Shown one piece after another: positions 62,907 to 64,000 of a DNA stretch of 64,000 nucleotides. Under the pieces are notes generated by a model that was given only the letters and a program-made list of their open reading frames with translations, made no database searches and was not told the origin of the DNA. Each line of letters starts with the position of its first letter. Positions within the stretch are counted from its first letter, which is position 1. Origin of the DNA: Bauldia sp. (GTDB lineage Bacteria; Pseudomonadota; Alphaproteobacteria; Rhizobiales; Kaistiaceae); assembly GCA_028284325.1 (NCBI GenBank), contig JANQRX010000005.1:310001-374000 (forward strand), given 5' to 3'. The translations under genes and the position numbers were made by a program.

Positions 62907-63092
62907 GTGAATCGTTCGAGCCTTGGAAAGTGGGTCGCAGGGGTGGCCCGGCGCCGTCGCGACAGGCGGACGATCGACGCCATGACACCGGCGCAGCGGC
63001 GCGATGTCGGTCTCGGCGCCGGTGCGGCGATGAAGAACGCGCTGTTCGACCGGGCGGCGGCGACGCAGATCTATCTCGACAGCCTCAAGTAA
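62907..63092 (+). CDS. DUF1127-like miniprotein B, 61 aa (paralogue of A)
   Basis: MNRSSLGKWVAGVARRRRDRRTIDAMTPAQRRDVGLGAGAAMKNALFDRAAATQIYLDSLK; shares TPAQRxDxGLxAGA...LxDRxA with A. Confidence 0.72.
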   Translation: MNRSSLGKWVAGVARRRRDRRTIDAMTPAQRRDVGLGAGAAMKNALFDRAAATQIYLDSLK

Positions 63093-63095
63093 CGA

Positions 63096-64000
63096 TCAGT
63101 CCTGTCGCGCAGCGCCCTGCCACGGCGAGGCGTCGGGCGACGGTGGGCCGGCGTCCTCGATCATCATGAACTCGGCGAGATTCTCGCGGCTGACATAGCC
63201 GACCAGCCGCTGGTCGCGGTCGACCACGCCGACTTCGGCCGCCTGGGCTTCGTTCATGAGCTTCAGGGCCGCGTCGAGGCTCTGGCCCTGCCAGACCACC
63301 GGCACGTCGCGGGCCATGACGTCGATCACCGGCGTCGTCGGCCCGCTCGCCTTCAGCGCCCCGATCATGGCGTCGCGGCCGAGGAAGCCGCGCAGGCGCC
63401 CGCCGCCGTCGACGACCGGAAACTCCCGCTGGGTGGTGCGGATCAGCGCCTCGGTGGCGTCGTCGATGGTGGCCTGCATGTTCAGCGTCTCGTAGGCCCG
63501 CACCATGGCGCTGTCGACGGTGACGCCGCGCACCGTCTCGCGCATGCCGACCTGGCCCGCCTCGCCGGCCGCGGCCAGGAACACGAAGATGGCGATGAAC
63601 ACGAGGATGGCGTTGCCGCTGATCAGGCCGAGAAAGCCGAAGACGAACGCGAGGCCCTGGCCGATCCGCGCCGCGATCTCGGTCGCCTGCCGGCGGCCCA
63701 TGCGGAAGGCGAGCAGCGCCCGCAGGACCCGGCCGCCGTCCATGGGAAAGGCGGGAATGAGGTTGAACACCACCAGGAAGATGTTGACCGCGGCGAGCCG
63801 CGTGAGGAAGCCCGGCTCAGGGTTCTCGATCTCGGCCACGGCCATGGGGTCGACCTGACCGCCGAGATAGAGGATCAGCACGGCGGCGATCACCACGTTG
63901 ACCAGCGGGCCGGCGATGGCGATGACGATCTCCTCCGACGGCTTCTCGGGCATGCGCGACAGGCGCGCCAGACCGCCGATGGGGAGCAGCGTGATGTCGG
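63096..64000 (-). CDS. Site-2 protease-family (M50) metalloprotease with CBS domains (partial, runs off right edge)
   Basis: IAIAGPLVNVVIAAVLILYLGG...NLIPAFPMDGGRVLRALLAFRMGRRQATEIAARIGQ plus two CBS repeats; frame open to window end (DITLLPIGGLARLSRMPEKPSEE). Confidence 0.93.
   Translation of the reverse strand, partial: DITLLPIGGLARLSRMPEKPSEEIVIAIAGPLVNVVIAAVLILYLGGQVDPMAVAEIENPEPGFLTRLAAVNIFLVVFNLIPAFPMDGGRVLRALLAFRMGRRQATEIAARIGQGLAFVFGFLGLISGNAILVFIAIFVFLAAAGEAGQVGMRETVRGVTVDSAMVRAYETLNMQATIDDATEALIRTTQREFPVVDGGGRLRGFLGRDAMIGALKASGPTTPVIDVMARDVPVVWQGQSLDAALKLMNEAQAAEVGVVDRDQRLVGYVSRENLAEFMMIEDAGPPSPDASPWQGAARQD

Overview
High-GC, gene-dense chromosomal window, alphaproteobacterial by gene content and order (hemC-hemD-mitofilin-hemY; tsaD-gpsA-EVE-acs; htpX-rsmB-heparinase-purH; imuA-imuB-dnaE2; NAD-GDH). 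About 50 CDSs and one tRNA-Thr(CGT) are supported; no rRNA, CRISPR array, prophage or IS element was seen. Most of the window is housekeeping. The most interesting accessory signals are: (1) an uptake and catabolic locus at 8.6-16.2 kb (TRAP transporter, M19 dipeptidase, DadA-like oxidase, ArgE-like deacylase, TetR). A near-identical AT-rich promoter/operator element precedes both of its operons, so it looks like a self-contained regulon for an unknown N-modified amino acid or peptide. (2) A hicAB toxin-antitoxin pair inserted antisense between imuB and dnaE2 of an SOS mutasome cassette, with a perfect LexA box overlapping the imuA start. (3) A GltD-like/PFOR/PyrD-like operon behind a perfect FNR box. 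(4) A BigR/SqrR-type persulfide-response locus with a perfect operator palindrome. (5) A MocR regulator followed by two paralogous ~60-aa DUF1127-like miniproteins, each preceded by ATTGG-N-CCAAT-type boxes. (6) A GNAT-isochorismatase-smORF cluster of unknown function. All calls come from reading the sequence and supplied translations; no database search was run.
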